Shown piece after piece: positions 14,057 to 26,331 of a stretch of 64,000 bases of DNA (within the stretch, counting starts at the first letter, position 1; each line of letters opens with the position of its first letter). The DNA comes from Alitta virens (lineage: Eukaryota; Annelida; Polychaeta; Phyllodocida; Nereididae). The notes beneath the pieces are model-generated. The model was not told the origin of the DNA. It saw nothing but the letters and a program-made list of their open reading frames with translations, and ran no database searches. The stretch is from positions 15,758,215 to 15,822,214 of the forward strand of contig OW028574.1 in NCBI GenBank assembly GCA_932294295.1, in the 5' to 3' direction. Position numbers and translations under genes: made by a program.

Positions 14057-14971
14057 TGTAAAAAGAACCTCTTTACCAAATTAAGAGAGCTCAGCATGGC
14101 AGGAAAAGTGACAGGCAAGGATCCAAATGCAGCAATAAGAAGCCCAGAATGTCAAAACGAATCGGATCAGTCTGACAGCCACATTATGGCATACGAGAAA
14201 CCATCCACTGGCATCCAGTCACAGCTTATATTCCTCCATAAAGACTACATAAAGACAATAACAAGAAACTAGGCATTTCATCCAGAAGACTTACAAAGGC
14301 CTGAGACGTAATGCTACAAGGCATAATGTGCTATATATATATCCAGGAAGTACACTAAAGTGGGAAAATCAAAATAATCCATGTTGTGTAAAGTTATGCT
14401 TATAATCTGTCAATTGGCTGTCAACCAGTAAGTGCTGCAACAACATAACTGTATATTCTCAATATTCAAAGTCAGACACATTAAGTTACACATTTAACCA
14501 GCACACCCAGTACAAAGCAAGTACCAATTTAACATAGATTCAGAGTAAAATGCTCAATATGTGATATTATCATTTCTCCAAAAATATTAACAAGATTTAC
14601 ACAGACTTCTCAAGTTATATCTAGTTCTTCATCCACTTCCTTGGCTTTGCCAAGACATATCAAATTCACAATCTTGAAAAAGGCTACCTCACGGTCACTT
14701 TTTATTTATTTCTTCCTTCAATTTCTCTCTTGCATAGCCTTTTCTAGAGGGACAAAAACAAACACGAAAACCAGCCGAGTGTTATTCTAGATAAAAGAAT
14801 CTTCGCTCTCGACATCTTATTGCAAAGCTCTGCAGAGTCGAGACACTCCGAGTCACAGACCACTGCCTCATCGACATCACATCATATCTAGAGGAGGTTT
14901 TTTCACTACAGATCACAAAAAAAGAAGCAGAGCAGAGAAGCAGAAAGCTTGTTATAGAAAATGTGGCAAAC

Positions 14972-15086
14972 CTGAAGAGCATGAAGTCTTCGTTGAACGA
15001 GGTCTGATAAATCATCGGCCTCCTTCTGCCTCCATTTGTCGTAACCGTTGGAATTGCTCAAGTTGAACATGTCAGTCAGGAGAACT
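14972..15086 (-). CDS. FUT8: FUT8 exon: luminal helical stem before the catalytic region
   Basis: Exon of 115 bases: one base completing an Arg codon (AG|A) plus 38 codons starting VLLTDMFNLSNS and ending LSDLVQRRLHALQ. Human FUT8 has a block of the same length at this place (SIMTDLYYLSQ ... LTELVQRRITYLQ), immediately before NPKDC. This exon ends exactly at LQ in phase 0 and the exon at 35-272 begins NPKDC, so the two splice together cleanly. The acceptor is a pyrimidine-rich tract ending in TTTCAG; the donor is CAG|GTTTGC. An alternative acceptor 2 bases further in would break the frame. The stretch is charged and helical, matching the dimerising stem of the enzyme. Confidence 0.92.
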
Positions 15087-15567
15087 CTGAAACAGAAAAG
15101 AAGGGAATTATTAAATTGTAACATCCAAAAAGACTCTTTAAAAGTTGCAAACTTTCCATTTTGAAATTTATACATTATAAATTGACACTTGTCTCCATGC
15201 ATGAACAAAAATCATGAAGGATATAAATCTGTCTCAGAAAGCAATAAAATAATCAGCTCTACTTAAATGCATTTTGGTGATTGGAAGTTTGTACTGCATC
15301 AAATGAAAGTATATTATCATATTGTTGTCACTTCTAAGAAGCTATGGTGTGATCCATTTGAATGACTGTCTCATATCGACTATTTAATAAAACACAGGGA
15401 ACCTTCAGCTTCCTCTGTAACATATCTGAAGCCTATATCTACACTGAAATAATATAATGAAAAAAAAAAAACCCTCACTGGTTTTTCATAATGTATAACT
15501 TCCTTTCTCTGGCAAAATATTTAAAATAAGATAAGTCAATGTACTAGAATGCCTATGTTTAATCATA

Positions 15568-16264
15568 GGATTGCTGCTTGATAAAAATTTGAATTGGAAA
15601 TGTCATTCTGATATGATATCTAAAAGAATCTCGAAGGCTACTGGCATATTCAATAAGCCGAAACATTTTCTGCCTTTACACTCTCTACAAACCATACATA
15701 ACTCTCTTATTTGACCTCATCTGACCTCTTGTGGAATAACAAACAGCATATACCATGACCATACTAGTGGACTATTTAAAAAATTTCAATTCTAAAATAT
15801 AATGATCTTTACACTCTCAATCTTTATAAATTATATCATAAATATATCAACAAAATGATTCCTTCCCATCTTACTGAACTATTGCACAACCCTACTACTC
15901 CTGATTTTCCTTCAGGGCAGGGTCAATATAACGTTCCAAGGGTTTCGCATGAATTATATATTTGCAAAAAGAAGCTTTGTCTACATGCTTCCAAACACTT
16001 TAAACAATATGGTGGACAGAATAAAACAAAAACTCTTCACTCATACCCAGATAGCATTCCAAATTGTATCAACATTGGCATGACATCGGGGATGTTGAAA
16101 CGATGTCGTTCCGATAGCGGTCGACATAGAAACGACGCTGGCCGAATTTGGAATGCTATCTGGGAAATCTCTTTGACTTTAAAAACTATATTAAGACATA
16201 TATGATTCAGACTTACTCTGAAGAATGCACAATTCCAATTTGTTATATTTGTAATCGCAGATAA
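15568..16264 (+). mobile_element. 5'-truncated LINE fragment A (RT C-terminal remnant)
   Basis: The plus strand encodes decayed non-LTR retrotransposon sequence: LLLDKNLNWKCHSDMISKRI, then KHFLPLHSLQTIHNSLI, a stop, PHLT, and frameshifted remnants including MIPSHLTELLHNPTTPDFPS. It ends with YSEECTIPICYICNRR and a stop. The order matches the region after the YADD palm and the Cys-rich C-terminus of LINE ORF2. It is antisense to FUT8, starts about 480 bp upstream of the stem exon, carries stops and frameshifts, and is interrupted by a MITE at 16046-16164. Confidence 0.85.
16046..16164. mobile_element. 119-bp MITE with perfect 20-bp inverted ends
   Basis: Both ends are CCCAGATAGCATTCCAAATT in inverted orientation (16046-16065 and 16145-16164). 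The interior is CpG-rich (GACATCGGGG, GGTCGACATAG) and noncoding. It sits inside LINE fragment A, so it inserted later. A related left end, CCCAGATAGCATCTGACATC, occurs at 41877. Confidence 0.85.
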
Positions 16265-16733
16265 GTTTTTGACTGACAACGTAACCCTTTCTTATCTCTT
16301 TATCTGCATGATCACTTCTTCATTAATATATACATGTCATTTGCATGTATGACATGGCAGTTTCATCAATATTCTGAAAACTTCCGTATTAATAAGTTGC
16401 GTGAATTTTATCAAATTAATGAAACTGCTTCTAACGCATGTGAATGTCATCAAAGAATGTAATCTCGTTTGCTGGCTGTATGGCAACTGCTTTACAATAT
16501 AAGAGAATTTGACTCCGTTTCAATCGGATAGAAAGGTCTTTTTACGCTTACTCCCTTTTAAAAATGCTGACAAAAAGACATGCGAATTTCATTAATGTCC
16601 ATGAAAGTGCTATTAATAGCATGTGACTCTCATTCAGTAAAATTTGTTATATCTACATCTGTCGTGCTGTCTCTGCTTTGCAAAAATCATACTTATTACT
16701 CATGCTAAATATGAATTTAGTACATATTAAATT

Positions 16734-16878
16734 CAGGGGGGGATCCAGAAATTTTTTGTGGGGGGGGGGATCTGATTCCTTAGAATCAATCCGGTTGCTA
16801 GGCCTATATGTACAGTGCTATTTGCTGGTGGGGGGGGGGTGCATCCCCCCAACCCCCCCCCCCCTGGATCCATCCCTG
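16734..16878. mobile_element. 145-bp GC-rich TIR element (hAT-MITE-like)
   Basis: Starts CAGGGGGGGATCCAG and ends CTGGATCCATCCCTG, an imperfect inverted pair, with long G and C runs just inside each end. CAGGG...CCCTG ends are typical of nonautonomous hAT elements. ATATTAA occurs on both sides but with a 3-base offset on the left, so the target-site duplication is not clean. The open frames through it are homopolymer artefacts. Confidence 0.6.
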
Positions 16879-17421
16879 ATATTAATCTATTATTAACTAA
16901 TGCTCCCAATGAGATCACTTTTCTCTTTTGTCTGTATGTGTTGCTGTTTTGAGATTGGTTGATTATGCATGTTTGTCATTACTATCCTACGTAAAATGTT
17001 CATCAATCATTGTTGTAAAGGTGGCTCCTCGATAGTGGAAATGCAATTTCCATAGAGGAGTCTCCTTCGCACATATGTTGAAATTCAAACTGAGCCCGAA
17101 TAGTTTTTTTTCTCTCTGTCTCTAACCTGTACTGAGTCTGAATATAGGAGTTTTATAGGAAATATAACCAAAAATATAGGAATATACAGGAATATATATT
17201 GGCAATCCTTGTCGAAATACTGTAGTTCACCTGTCAGACTTTTATGAACTGATCAATAATTTCTGTCCAGTGACACTTCCATAGCTCCAAAATGATATAT
17301 TATGAACAAGTAATGGACAGACACCTCCTTAATTCCCGAGAGTAATGGCTTTTAAATATGCAAGTTTATGAGTTCAATAAATGTGAATGTAGCACTTAAA
17401 AGCTCATCTTGAGGTTCACAA

Positions 17422-18417
17422 TTGGTGATGAACCCATATTCTACGGAATCCCTGAGCTGCCAGGTTGAATTCGCATTTATTGGACCACAAACTGCCAGAT
17501 TGTCAGAAAAATGTAGCTCTACTGCAAGTTATCCATTCATGATGTACATATCATTATTGCAAAATGTTTGTCAGTTATATAATTATGCTGATGATAATAC
17601 GTTGTCTTTTTGTCATGATGATATCAATGTTGTTCAACTTAATTTAGAAAGAGCTTGTGTACTTGCCATTGACTGGTTTAAAAAGAATTACATGAAAGTT
17701 AATGCTGAAAAGTTTCAATTTATGATTCTCGGTAGAAAACATGAAAATCTTACACTGACTGTAAATGGAATTATAATGAGTCCAACAAAGAATATTAAAC
17801 TATTAGGTATCACCATTGACAATGATTTAAGTTTTACTAATCATATTCAGAACATATCTGTCCAAGCAGCTAAGCAAATCAATGTATTATCTCGTTTGTC
17901 TCGGGTACTTACTTTGCTATGAAAGATCAAAATTCTAGATGCATTTATTTTATCAAACTTAGGTTACTGTGGCATTGTATACCATCATTGTAAAGTAGAA
18001 GATGCACGGAAGTTAGAAAATTTATTTAAACGTGCTCGAAGATTTGTGTACTTAGATTTTTCTTCAACCTATAAAGAACTATTAGATAAAGCAAAAAGAT
18101 CACCTCTGTATGTGTTTAGACAAAGAATAATGATATTAACTGTTTACAAGATTTTGCAAAACAAATGTCCACCAATGTCAAAAGATTTTTTCGCAGTACA
18201 AGATATTTCATACAATTTTAGAAATGTCAATATGCTAAAACAACCAATGTATAAGACTCTAAAACATGGATTTCATTCGCTGCGTTACCAAGGTGCTATG
18301 TTATGGAACAAGATTCCTAATACTGTTAAGGCTTTGGATTTTAATGGTTTTAAAAGTTATGTTCTTAAGTGGCAACCTGAGTGTCAATGTGGCACGTGCC
18401 TTTTATGTACCTTATAG
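17422..18417 (+). pseudogene. LINE ORF2 C-terminal part with a single in-frame TGA
   Basis: One continuous frame of 332 codons covers the RT catalytic motif YADD (17584-17595). It continues through MKVNAEKFQFMILG, then NGIIMSPTKNIKLLGITID, then LSNLGYCGIVYHHC, then HGFHSLRYQGAMLWNKIPN, to CGTCLLCTL. It is broken only by a TGA at 17920-17922. Upstream of about 17530 the reading no longer resembles RT and the GVPQGS-type motif is missing, so the element is 5'-truncated. The family role is reverse transcription of its own RNA; this copy is dead. Confidence 0.85.
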
Positions 18418-18560
18418 TTTCATTTCATTCATCTTTCATCTGTAAATACTCATTGTTCTTATCTGTTATTGTCGGACACAAGTGCTGTGCGCTTCTGTTT
18501 TATTGTTGATGCTATTATCCGACTTGAAATAAAATTTTACTTACTACTTACTTACTTACT
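17530..18560 (+). mobile_element. 5'-truncated LINE B with TTAC-repeat 3' tail
   Basis: Non-LTR retrotransposon insertion with the reverse-transcriptase palm end (YNYADDNT at 17578-17601), thumb/connection region, Cys-rich C-terminus CQCGTCLLCTL and a 3' UTR. The UTR ends in GAAATAAAATT followed by a TTAC/CTTA repeat tail at about 18537-18560. It is much younger than fragment A, since the frame is almost intact. Same strand as fragment A but a different subfamily. Confidence 0.88.
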
Positions 18561-20645
18561 AAAAAGTAGGAAATATAGGAGGCTATTGTGATTTAATGGG
18601 AAAAAATAGGAAAACATTCCCATCCCTGCATATAATAATGCTTGTAAATTCACTCTAATGGAAAGCTTGAGGCATGTAATGCCATACATATGTATCATGT
18701 TACAAAAAAGGAAAAACTGTAAATTCAAATACGATTTTTCAAATATCAAAAGATGTATTACTCATTCGTTCCTTCAATGAAAAATCTACCGACGCAATAA
18801 AACTATTAAAAAATACAATACAGCCTCAAGATTCAAAAGAATAAGAAGACCTCTGCGATACTTGTAATTTGTTCAAAATGACAAATATTAACCTACAAAG
18901 AAAACCTACAAAGAACAGTCTCATCATATTTGTGCGAGACAGTGTGACAATAGAATGACCATGAAGTTCAAAGCTCCCACAAATTAGATAGAGATAACAT
19001 CTGCAGCATGCTGTAGGTCTGGTCAATAATACTTTAGAGAGACAAGGTCAAGGGACGGAAAGATATCATCTGAAAACTCATCGTGACCTCATGCCACATC
19101 CAATAGGACCCCAATTTCTTAGGTGGTCACTCGGGCCAAGGTCAGCAATAACTCTTAGAACACCACTGATCTTTTTGTTGTTTCTTTACTTCTTCTCAAA
19201 AAGGACTCTTACAATGTATAATGAAAAAAAACAAAAGAAGATGATCAAGAGGCAGAGTTCAGTCAGAACTGCATTGTACTGCATCATGAACTAGAATTGT
19301 GCTAAAACCAGACTCTGGATATAGTTTTCCTTAACAGTAGACACGAACCAAACCGGCTGCAATGTATACGCATAACTTTTGTTTGGTATACTGCACTCTT
19401 ATATCAAATTAAAGTCTTAAAATTTCAATTCCAATACTGAGTATAAATAGCTCCACTCAGAATTGCGGAAGGATTTCTTTGCCTGGCCTTGGAGCAGACT
19501 CTGTACTGGCCTTCATAAGTCGAATATAATAATCCTTGAGTCTCAGTCTAACAAAATGAGCTAGAGTAACTAAATTTGAACTTGAAATCTCTCTGGCAAC
19601 AACTATAACCACATATTATTATGTCATATACTCAGTAGTGTCACCATAGTAGCATTGTGACAGTGATAATAAGCCAGTTTCTCCCAAAACATCGATTGGA
19701 ATCGTCCCAACAGCTACAACATGACCCATCGATCTGACAATGGTCCACCTAGGTTACCCAGAAAGCAGTGGGCATAATGATGCACCTTGTTAGACTCTCT
19801 GTCTGGTCCTTTGGATCAATAGTCCCTGACACATGCTGAAAGGTCCACTCTCTGTCTCCGTATGTACCAAGGCTATATAGACGGATGATATGTACACATT
19901 TCACATTTGACTGTATGGTTGCACATCAGTAAGAGTAGACAGCACTTGGAAAATTAGACACAAATAGTTGTAACTGCACATTTGTAATACAAAAATATAC
20001 AGTATGTGGCAAATAAGACTCACATTGGATTGTAAAGCTGCACACTTCTAATAAATATACATTATATGGAAATCAGATGCATGTTGGCTTATACATCTGT
20101 AATGAATAGATAGTTTTAGACAAACAGAAGGGGACACGGGTTAACAACATATTCAATATTCAAATGCTCTTTCAAGCAGGATGAAAGGCAATGCTCCTAT
20201 TAATTCCTCCATCAAACCGAAGCAGAGAAACACAGCCAGGCTTCAAAGCAGGTTAACGTTTTCTGAGGCTGAATTATTAAACCCAAGCAATGGCCCAGAT
20301 GCACATGACCCAAGAGTGCACTACCACAACAGCAGGCAACACATCTTACATTTATGCAACATGGCAGAAATTGTACTCAGTGGTTATCAACTGTCACATT
20401 GCTGGTCATTTCATGCATTTTCCATGAATGACCCGCATATCCCCTTTGTGCAAGCTGTGTGCCATAGTGGACACCTAATCCTTCACAAATACAGAGAGTG
20501 GTTCAGCAGGGGGCTGTTATGTCACTCACAATATCCATGCTGGGAAATACAGACTAGGTCAAGCATGCTTAGATAGTCACATTGATCACAATAGAAAGTC
20601 CCGTTTCTTCTAATTGCTTTGTTGTTGATCAACTGACCTTCACAG

Positions 20646-20655
20646 TTCAAGGTCA
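20646..20655 (+). promoter_or_regulatory. TTCAAGGTCA nuclear-receptor monomer site
   Basis: Exact NR5A/ERR-type extended half-site. An inverted TGACCTT lies just upstream (about 20636), giving an everted pair. A single motif match, so weak evidence. Confidence 0.25.
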
Positions 20656-21429
20656 TGCAAGGTCCATTTAACCCCCATACAAATTGTCTTCATCATGGAA
20701 ACAAGTCCGCAATTTTGTGCACACATAAAGGTCAGGCAGGTTCAGTTACATTCAAGTAACAGACCGTCGGGGGATCGATTTCTCTCAAGACAGAAATATG
20801 ACATTTCCAGGCTTCTTGATTTACTAAGTGTAAATTTTTTATAATGCTGAGTATCTGGCAAGCGAGAACAGCATGGAATAGTCAAATTCAATACATGATA
20901 CACATGAACAATGAATTGGTGAATATTGCTGTGACTATCATCTTCCACAAAAAAACCTCCAACATTTCTATATTTCTTGTAACACAGTTGCAAACCACAA
21001 CTGTCAACTCACAACACAACTCCATTCTCTCCACAACATTTTTCTTTTCTTTTTCTCTCCTTCTAATTCAGTGAACAGAAAAGTGTTCCTTCCGCAGGCT
21101 CCTCAACAAGCAGAGATTACTCGGGACCCGGAAGCACTCGGCTTGTTCCATGGCTACACTCATTTGGACTCTGCATCCATTCACTTGGAAATGATCGTTG
21201 GAAACATTAGCGACAAATCAGGTGCCATTAATCTGTCATACTGCGGGTCGTTCGCCCTTAGTTGATGTAAAGCTACACATCAACGAAGCATCAACGCGAC
21301 GTTGCCACTGAAAAGCTATTTCGGCTGCTAAGTAATGAGTATTAAGTCAAGATGCTGACGAGAAACTAATACCTATGCAAAAGAAGATAAAAGGGGTGTG
21401 AAGGTTGTTTACTATTAAAGCACCAGGGA

Positions 21430-21620
21430 TTGGGTGGCCGAGTGGTTAACGTAGAGGCTTCCATGGCAGTGATTCAGGGTGAAATCAGCACTTTTAATAA
21501 GCCACATCTGTCCTATCACAATGGGTGTGTTGGTATTATATCATATTTCACCCTTATGTGCATAAATTATCACCAATGTGGTTTTCGGTGGTAATAGGAA
21601 CCATACAAGGTCAGTCAAAA
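21430..21620 (+). mobile_element. tRNA-derived SINE, family S1, copy 1
   Basis: The head GGGTGGCCGAGTGGTTAAC has a Leu/Ser-tRNA-type A-box. It is followed by GGCAGTGATTCAGGGTG and a body ending CGGTGGTAA. The same order (GGCAGTGATTCAGGGTG, TTCACCCTTA-G-GCATAAA, GGTTT-CGGTGGTAA) occurs at 35642-35830. The B-box is degenerate. Confidence 0.75.
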
Positions 21621-23394
21621 CAAAAATCCATCCTGATATATTCATATGGCACCATCATCCACAAAGCCTGCATCTTGTTCTAAAATGACAAATAGGGTTG
21701 CCCGCAGTGTTTTTACACTGTCAGTGCAGGAAAGACAAGACATTCATGGAAGTATTATTTGGGAAGGAGAACCCAGTTGTGTTATAAACAAGAAGCAGAT
21801 AGCACCAGCAAACATTGGAGTGTGTACTATGGTGGCCCCATGAGGAATTGTAAAATTCTGGCCCTTCCATAATATATAGAGAGAGTGGGCTGGTGACTGG
21901 TGACTCCTGGGTCACTTGTCAGTATTGATATAGAGATGCTGAGCAACCTCCACATCCTGGTTATAGATGCAGCAGACTTGTCCTCTTGCAGCAGATATGC
22001 AGGGAGCACAAGGTGCAGGAAATCCTCCTCATCCCCCAGCTGCTGAATCCATATGCAGGAAAGGATGCAGCCCGACCGCTCACCTCTCCTCTTCCGCTCC
22101 AAATCGATGCTGTTTATTCTTTGACAATTTCGTTCAATTTGTGCTCCTGTATGGTCATGGATGGGCAGCGGGCAAGCAATTTCAGTCCGCTTTACAGAAG
22201 ACCAAAGGTCGCTTGTTCCTTGTGGGCAATTGCAATATGTCTAGTTAACCATTTGACTGTGTGCACCTTATAATTTTATAAAACTATCTGGCGAAAGCAA
22301 AAAGATTTGTTTGACGAAACTACAATTATATCATCTTGGTTTCATCTGAAGTTTTGATACATGACATTATTCAGCACATCTTGCATGTCAAACAAAATAC
22401 CATCAAGAGCCATTTCATGCATCTGTGCACTTCAATGACACACAAATGCACAAAACTCCTGCCAAGATCGCATGAATCGAAAGTATTTTTAAAGTTTTCC
22501 ACCTTGGCGTTTGGACAACATCCCGGTGTATCTCTCTGCGTGTGACAGATCACACTGACGCTTCATGCAGCATCGCTTCAGGCTTCACGTTTCAGGTTGC
22601 GAAACTTCACAACTTGGCATCAATCACACCTTGCATAAGTGAGAAGCAAGAAGTAATGGAATTTCATTTCACAACTAAAATGTATTCAAAGCCTGTTGTG
22701 TAAGCAGCATGGAGATGGACCCATTCCACGGCTGTAAGATTCGGTTCGCGGTAACATTACCAATACATTGTAGATTGACACAGGATCAACTCCACCCTGA
22801 ATCTTTCATAGAGCTTTTTACAACGTATACTCATCACTGACCATCGTGCAGAAAAACTAGGAACTAAGTGGTTTCCTTTGTTAAGTTTAGACCAACCAGG
22901 AAATGTATCAGATTACATTAACCAACATTCATCCAGATGAATCATGAAGCACTAGCAAAATTAATGAATGATATTAATTGCTATACCATGTAGTTATAAT
23001 AAACAACACTGCTTGCTGCACAATTCTTCTAGTAGTAGATCATTTAATTCGTTTTTATAATATCCGATCCTTTTCATTGACAAATCCTTCCCTGCTTCCT
23101 CCAGGTCTCCTACAGGCAGCATTAAGAAAACTTCGGTGCCTAGGAATCCTGACAGCCTACTGCTGAGCTAGAGAACTAGCAAAGACTAGCTGCTGGGTCA
23201 GAACAAGAAGTCACTAATGCAAAGGGACGACTAAATACCTGTAGCACAGTGGGAGTCCAGACAGACTGATTGGCACAATCAAGATGGAGCACTCTTTGAT
23301 CACCTTCAAGGCAGCCTGTGTGCGTGCTCCCTCATGTCTATAGGGGACTAAGACCTTAAAGAGAATGACTCAGAATCACATCAAAGGATGGACT

Positions 23395-23396
<2 letters not shown>

Positions 23397-23427
<31 letters not shown>
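23397..23427 (+). repeat. (CTG)10 microsatellite
   Basis: Ten uninterrupted CTG triplets followed by ATGATGATG. Noncoding as far as can be seen. Confidence 0.95.
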
Positions 23428-24992
23428 AGATGATGATGCTACTGTCCAATGTGTCCATCTGTAGTATTTGAAGTCATGTCAGTGATGCCATGGGATAGAT
23501 CACCTGCCAAGCCGCCATGGCAAATAAAGCATTTTGGCTAATACAAATGCACTTACCATATGCGGATGAGATTGTTAAATTCCAATAGAAGTGCTTATAA
23601 AATGTCTTTTGTCATGTGTGTGGCTATTGGAACCTTGCATAACACCTGCTTTTATCACATTAAATTGTCAAAAAGACATTATTCTTACTTGTCACAGACC
23701 TTCCAAACGCTGGCTCAGAATGTCATAATTCACCGATTTCAGTGTTTCCTTGACGTTTTAATACTGCCATGTAGAGTGAGCTTAGTGAACAATTTCTTTC
23801 ATGAATTCTACTCCCAAATAGCTATCATAAACACTGCTGATTCAACACAGTATTAGCAAGATTCGAGAGAGCAGAGACAGCCAGATGGAATTACAGAAAT
23901 TGTACATTTTGAGGTACATAAAAATAAGAACTTGAAGTATAAAAGAACAGACACTGGCTCAGCCAACATCTTTCAGCAGCAATATATGAGCACTGTCTTC
24001 CATTTGAAGACACAAAGTGAGTCTCTTCAATGCCATGTCAGGACATGATTGACATCAACTTTAGCTGCCCTGAGTTCTTCACGAAGAAGAACTTAAAAAG
24101 TAACAGGATCACATTCTCTCCTTGGGCTCCTTTTATTCCTGGATGGCATCTATTCTGCATATTGCTGAGTTTGAAATAGAGCCTTGTCTGACAGATCAGA
24201 TGTCTTTTTCTAATGTTTAATGGCATCCTTTTTGGCTTTTTGGTAGAGATGCATAGACCCTCCTCTCCCCTCTGTTTGCTGTTTATCAACCTCATTAAAA
24301 GCCTTTTTGCCCCGGGCAAAATGTGATCCAGTTATAGCTTCAAAGACACTGCCTATTACTGATTATAACTCCTGTCGAATGCCATCTAATAAGCCCATGC
24401 TTGGCACTACAGCAGGCCTGTAACTATCTTTTACATCTTGTCCGAGTTACTAATGATGGAATATATGCAGGGACACACTGTTTCATTGGCCGACTTAGTA
24501 CACTGTGTTGAGATTAGGGTGTTTTTGGAATCCTTCATGTCAGCCTTGTAATTCATGCTTTTACACTGAGATGCACCAAAATTCCCAAAGCCCTCTTAAT
24601 GAGCTTGTGTAAGGTCTCATGTTTTGTCTCTTAGTACAGTCCCCCGTCTCCTTTCACAAAGAAGCTTACAACTTGCAGCCCACCAGGCCAGAACAATGGC
24701 AGGCAAGTGGAGGGTGCAACAAAAAACACCCAGGGCAAGTTAAGAGTGAGTTACTACAGCTTTGGGCTGGTGTGAAGTTGGGGCCATGGCTTGCAGAGCT
24801 CCTATTCTTTCCAAAGTGTTCACTAGGCACTCCATCACGAGTCTGTAAAGGAGTCCCTGTTGTGCAATAATCTGGCTCCACCTCAATTCATCTCCGGAGC
24901 AGCTTAAACATTCATTTTGCAAACTTTCGAAACGGAGAGCGCCGAACTCTCCTAGACCGAAATACACTCCACAAGCGATGTCAACTGACTGG

Positions 24993-25234
24993 ATAAATAG
25001 AGCGAGAGAGAATTCAAGAGCAAGCTCTCGAGTTTTGAAGACAATCAATGTCGACAGAGAACTGAGGGGAAAACAGACAGCAGCAGTATGGGGGCAATGA
25101 AAGCTTTGGAATCAAAAAGTCCCATGGATCAGGCTCAATCTCACCAGGGGTATGACAAGCTGTCTGAGAGGTCTTCATATGAAGAATGGGGGGCAACAAG
25201 GGTCCAAAGAGGCAGCTGGTTGACCTCTCCTTGA
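24993..25234 (+). promoter_or_regulatory. possible TATA promoter with a 48-codon ORF
   Basis: ATAAATA at 24993-24999 is followed, 89 bases past its end, by an ATG (25088) opening a 48-codon frame to a TGA at 25232. The peptide starts MGAMKALESKSPMDQAQS and is hydrophilic, with no repeats. The region is GC-richer and more CpG-bearing than its surroundings. No homologue is recognised. It may instead be an upstream exon, a regulatory element or chance. The minus strand is also open here (24740-25048), which weakens the coding case. Confidence 0.2.
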
Positions 25235-25600
25235 CAGAGAAAAATGATCTCAGCAGGAATCTATTATACATTCACTGCACTCTAAATCCATCAAGGGGGT
25301 GTTATTTACACCGTATATTGATTAGTAAGAAGTGAGCTGATGGAAAGATGACAACTTTGAAATATTATGTTACACTGTCTCAGTATTACTTGTTTGTAAG
25401 GTTAGTAAACTCAATGACTAGTTGAAAGAATTATAATGTAGATGTCATGTCACAAAGTTACCTTGCAGTTGGGGGTCTTTCATTTGTCACAGCACAGACA
25501 CAGAGGTTTAGCTAATACAAAGCGAGAATACATTCAATACAGGATCAGTGGTCTGACCACATCGTCACCTATGTGACACTATACCTCCCAACCAATTCGG

Positions 25601-25945
25601 CCAGCACTAGAGGACAAGAAAATGTTTTGGCTCCACAACATATTTGAAATAAAAAGTTATAACAGTAACTTGAATAGAAGATCAATGCAACCAACAGGAT
25701 ACTATACCTCGAACCAACGTTATATACATGGCCAAATATGCCACGTGCGTTTTCCACAATAATCAGGCAAAAACCATGCGTTTTCCATGCATTTATCCAA
25801 ACGCATGGAAAACACGCGTGGCACATTTTGCCATGTACCATACAATCTAGCCATCATCGGATGAAAAGAAAACATTTCGGCTGCACTACATATTTGAGCT
25901 AAGCTAAAAACTCCAGTTATGACAGTAGATGTCCATAGAGGCACT
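25601..25945 (+). repeat. two-unit 250-bp tandem repeat with a foldback in the spacer
   Basis: The block starting CCAGCACTAGAGGACAAG at 25601 recurs, diverged, at 25851 (CCATCATCGGATGAAAAG). Both then read GTTTTGGCT/ATTTCGGCT, CAC-ACATATTTGA and ACAGTA. Between them, 25725-25757 pairs with 25804-25837 (TACATGGC-AAAT-TGCCACG in inverted orientation). An inner hairpin CCATGCGTTT/AAACGCATGG lies inside. Confidence 0.7.
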
Positions 25946-26331
25946 ATTATCTGAAAAATGCTGTGAGGACACTTTCCACAGTGAGGACAATCACCATGGC
26001 AAATAGAAACCTCCATAAATAAGCTATGATATGCATTTGTCAGCAGTTCAACACATACCAGTGGCAGTCTACCACTTGAGTGTCTAGTACACACACACGA
26101 CAACCTACAGTATTTAGCTCCTGCATACTGCAAACTGGAAAAGCAGTGGGTCCCATGCAATCCATTCTCTAAGCAGACAACATTGAAGGCTGTAGCAGAA
26201 CGTACACAGTGTATATGGGAGCAGTGGAGCAGGGACCCTCCCAGGGGTGCAGAATTATGGCCACACGGTGGCGTGGTCGTTGCTAACAAGTGTTGGCATT
26301 TAGGCCCCTTGATATTCCCCACGATAAACAA
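25720..26331 (-). other. 203-codon open frame, unrecognised, probably noncoding
   Basis: Longest uninterrupted frame in the window (MFIVGNIKG... to ...RTWHIWPCI). It runs across the 250-bp tandem repeat, is rich in Cys, His and Trp with no known motif, and repeats itself only because the DNA does. No clear splice sites define it. More likely a chance ORF over repeat DNA than a gene. Confidence 0.12.

Larger units (their letters stand above)
273..14971 (-). other. FUT8: FUT8 intron between the stem and catalytic exons
   Basis: A 14.7-kb intron defined by the two flanking FUT8 exons. I find no convincing coding exon in it on either strand. Identified contents: a YY1-like motif (5315), a CAG microsatellite (8230), SINEs (8654, 8988, 12700), a dispersed repeat (9690-10345) and an E-box pair (14029-14056). 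A GTAC-rich patch lies at about 3698-3825. The minus-strand ORFs at 5430-5648 (72 codons) and 5684-5944 (86 codons) match nothing I know. I see no identifiable features in 400-3600, 3900-5200, 6000-8200, 10400-12650 and 12900-14000, apart from short AT-rich runs. Confidence 0.85.

Noticed and set aside
16678..16918. Pro/Gly-rich frames on both strands
   Set aside because: Caused by long G and C runs inside a TIR element.
20181..20576. 131-codon plus-strand ORF
   Set aside because: No motif, no flanking splice or promoter signal, and composition unlike the FUT8 exons.
23228..23330. Minus-strand open segment ending at CAG|GTATTT, considered as an upstream FUT8 exon
   Set aside because: The reading (ARTQAALKVIKECSILIVPI) is unlike the FUT8 stem and the acceptor is weak.
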